5,410 nucleotides of DNA from an uncultured Collinsella sp. (lineage in GTDB: Bacteria; Actinomycetota; Coriobacteriia; Coriobacteriales; Coriobacteriaceae), in the NCBI GenBank assembly GCA_958418185.1, contig CATZEP010000103.1:1-5410 (forward strand), written 5' to 3'. This document shows, piece after piece, positions 4,670 to 5,410 of this stretch. Position 1 is the stretch's first letter, and each line of letters begins with the position of its first letter. The notes under the pieces were generated by a model. That model saw only the letters and a list, made by a program, of their open reading frames with translations. It was not told the origin of the DNA and searched no databases. The position numbers and the translations under genes were made by a program.

Positions 4670-5410
4670 TATGCATTCACGACCTTTCCGGTTTCGCGAT
4701 CGAGTTTTTGCGAGACGACGCGGCTGACGCCGTCGGCTTGCATCGAGACGCCGTAGAGGACGTCAGCGTCCTCCATAGTACGGCGCTGATGCGAGATAAC
4801 CAAGAGCTGCGTATCGGAACGCAAAACATCGAGCGCGCCGATGAGCTTGGACAGGTTGGCGTCATCGAGCGCCGCCTCGACCTCGTCCAGCACATAGAAC
4901 GGCACCGTACGCGTGCGATACACGGCAAAGAGCAGGGCGAGCGCCGTCAGGCTCTTCTCGCCGCCCGACATGAGCATCATCTTGCTGATGCGCTTGCCGC
5001 GCGGCTGCGCCACGACCTCGATGCCCGTCTCGGCCGGATGCTCGGGGTCGGTCATCTCCAGATGTGCCTGGCCGCCCGGGAACAGCATGGCGAAGATCTC
5101 GCGGAAGTTCGTATCGACCTTCTCAAAGGTCACCAGGAAGGCTTTACGCATCTTGCGGTCGATGGCCACGGTGATCTTGGTGAGCGCCTTGCGTGCGCTC
5201 TCCAGATCGGCCAGCTGCTCCTCGATGTAATCGGCGCGGCGTTTGAGCTGCTCGTACTCCTCCATGGCAACCTGGTTCACAGGGCCCAGGTTGTTGATCT
5301 GGCGCACGAGCTGGTTGAGCTCGCGCTCGGCGGCATCGCGGTCGGTGGGCGCAGGAGGCATGAGCGCTTCCTCGAGCACCAGGGTGCCATCGGCGGGAAT
5401 GGCCTTGATG
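4669..5410 (-). CDS. smc: Chromosome partition protein Smc, partial (C-terminal part; N-terminus beyond the right edge)
   Basis: Smc is the ATPase of the bacterial condensin complex with ScpA and ScpB; it organises and segregates the chromosome. Only the last 246 residues are visible, of about 1,150-1,200 in the family. From the right edge inward they show the end of the coiled coil with the conserved LGPVNQVAMEEYEQLKRR (about local residues 41-58), then the C-terminal ATPase half: the ABC signature LMSGGEKSL (146-154), the Walker B and D-loop region FYVLDEVEAALDD (171-183), and the H-loop His207 in VISHQRRTMEDADVLYGVSM. The P-loop lies in the missing N-terminal half. The SGGEKSLTALALLFAVY and DADVLYGVSM patterns favour Smc over RecN or SbcC. 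The stop codon overlaps the ftsY ATG, and the order smc-ftsY-ffh is a familiar bacterial arrangement, usually with rnc upstream. Confidence 0.95.
   Translation of the reverse strand, partial: IKAIPADGTLVLEEALMPPAPTDRDAAERELNQLVRQINNLGPVNQVAMEEYEQLKRRADYIEEQLADLESARKALTKITVAIDRKMRKAFLVTFEKVDTNFREIFAMLFPGGQAHLEMTDPEHPAETGIEVVAQPRGKRISKMMLMSGGEKSLTALALLFAVYRTRTVPFYVLDEVEAALDDANLSKLIGALDVLRSDTQLLVISHQRRTMEDADVLYGVSMQADGVSRVVSQKLDRETGKVVNA

Overview
The window is a compact, GC-rich bacterial chromosomal segment with six genes and little non-coding DNA. The protein sequences and gene order suggest a Coriobacteriia member (Actinomycetota), most like a gut Collinsella. This is a judgement from sequence feel and codon use, with no search behind it. 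There is no tRNA, rRNA, CRISPR array, insertion sequence or phage gene.

Layout. (1) Minus strand, 1-1217: thyA (thymidylate synthase) followed after 9 nt by folA (dihydrofolate reductase, cut by the left edge). Together they form a dTMP/folate operon: ThyA makes dTMP and dihydrofolate, and FolA regenerates tetrahydrofolate. (2) 1218-1383: a 166-bp divergent intergenic region holding a perfect 12-bp palindrome and a second, near-identical copy 53 bp away. (3) Plus strand, 1384-2148: a single gene encoding a DUF134 helix-turn-helix domain fused to a dinitrogenase iron-molybdenum cofactor (NifX/NifB-like) domain, ending in a His/Cys-rich tail. It looks like a metal- or cofactor-responsive autoregulator, and it carries a strong in-frame internal ribosome binding site before the second domain. 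(4) 2149-2265: a convergent gap with a perfect 20-bp hairpin that probably terminates transcription from both sides. (5) Minus strand, 2266-5410: smc (C-terminal part, cut by the right edge), ftsY and ffh, tightly packed with a 1-nt overlap and a 10-nt gap. Smc compacts and segregates chromosomes. Ffh is the protein subunit of the signal recognition particle and FtsY is its membrane receptor.

The housekeeping genes are ordinary. The part that deserves attention is the DUF134-NifX fusion gene with its paired upstream palindromes, internal start and triple CxCH metal-binding tail.
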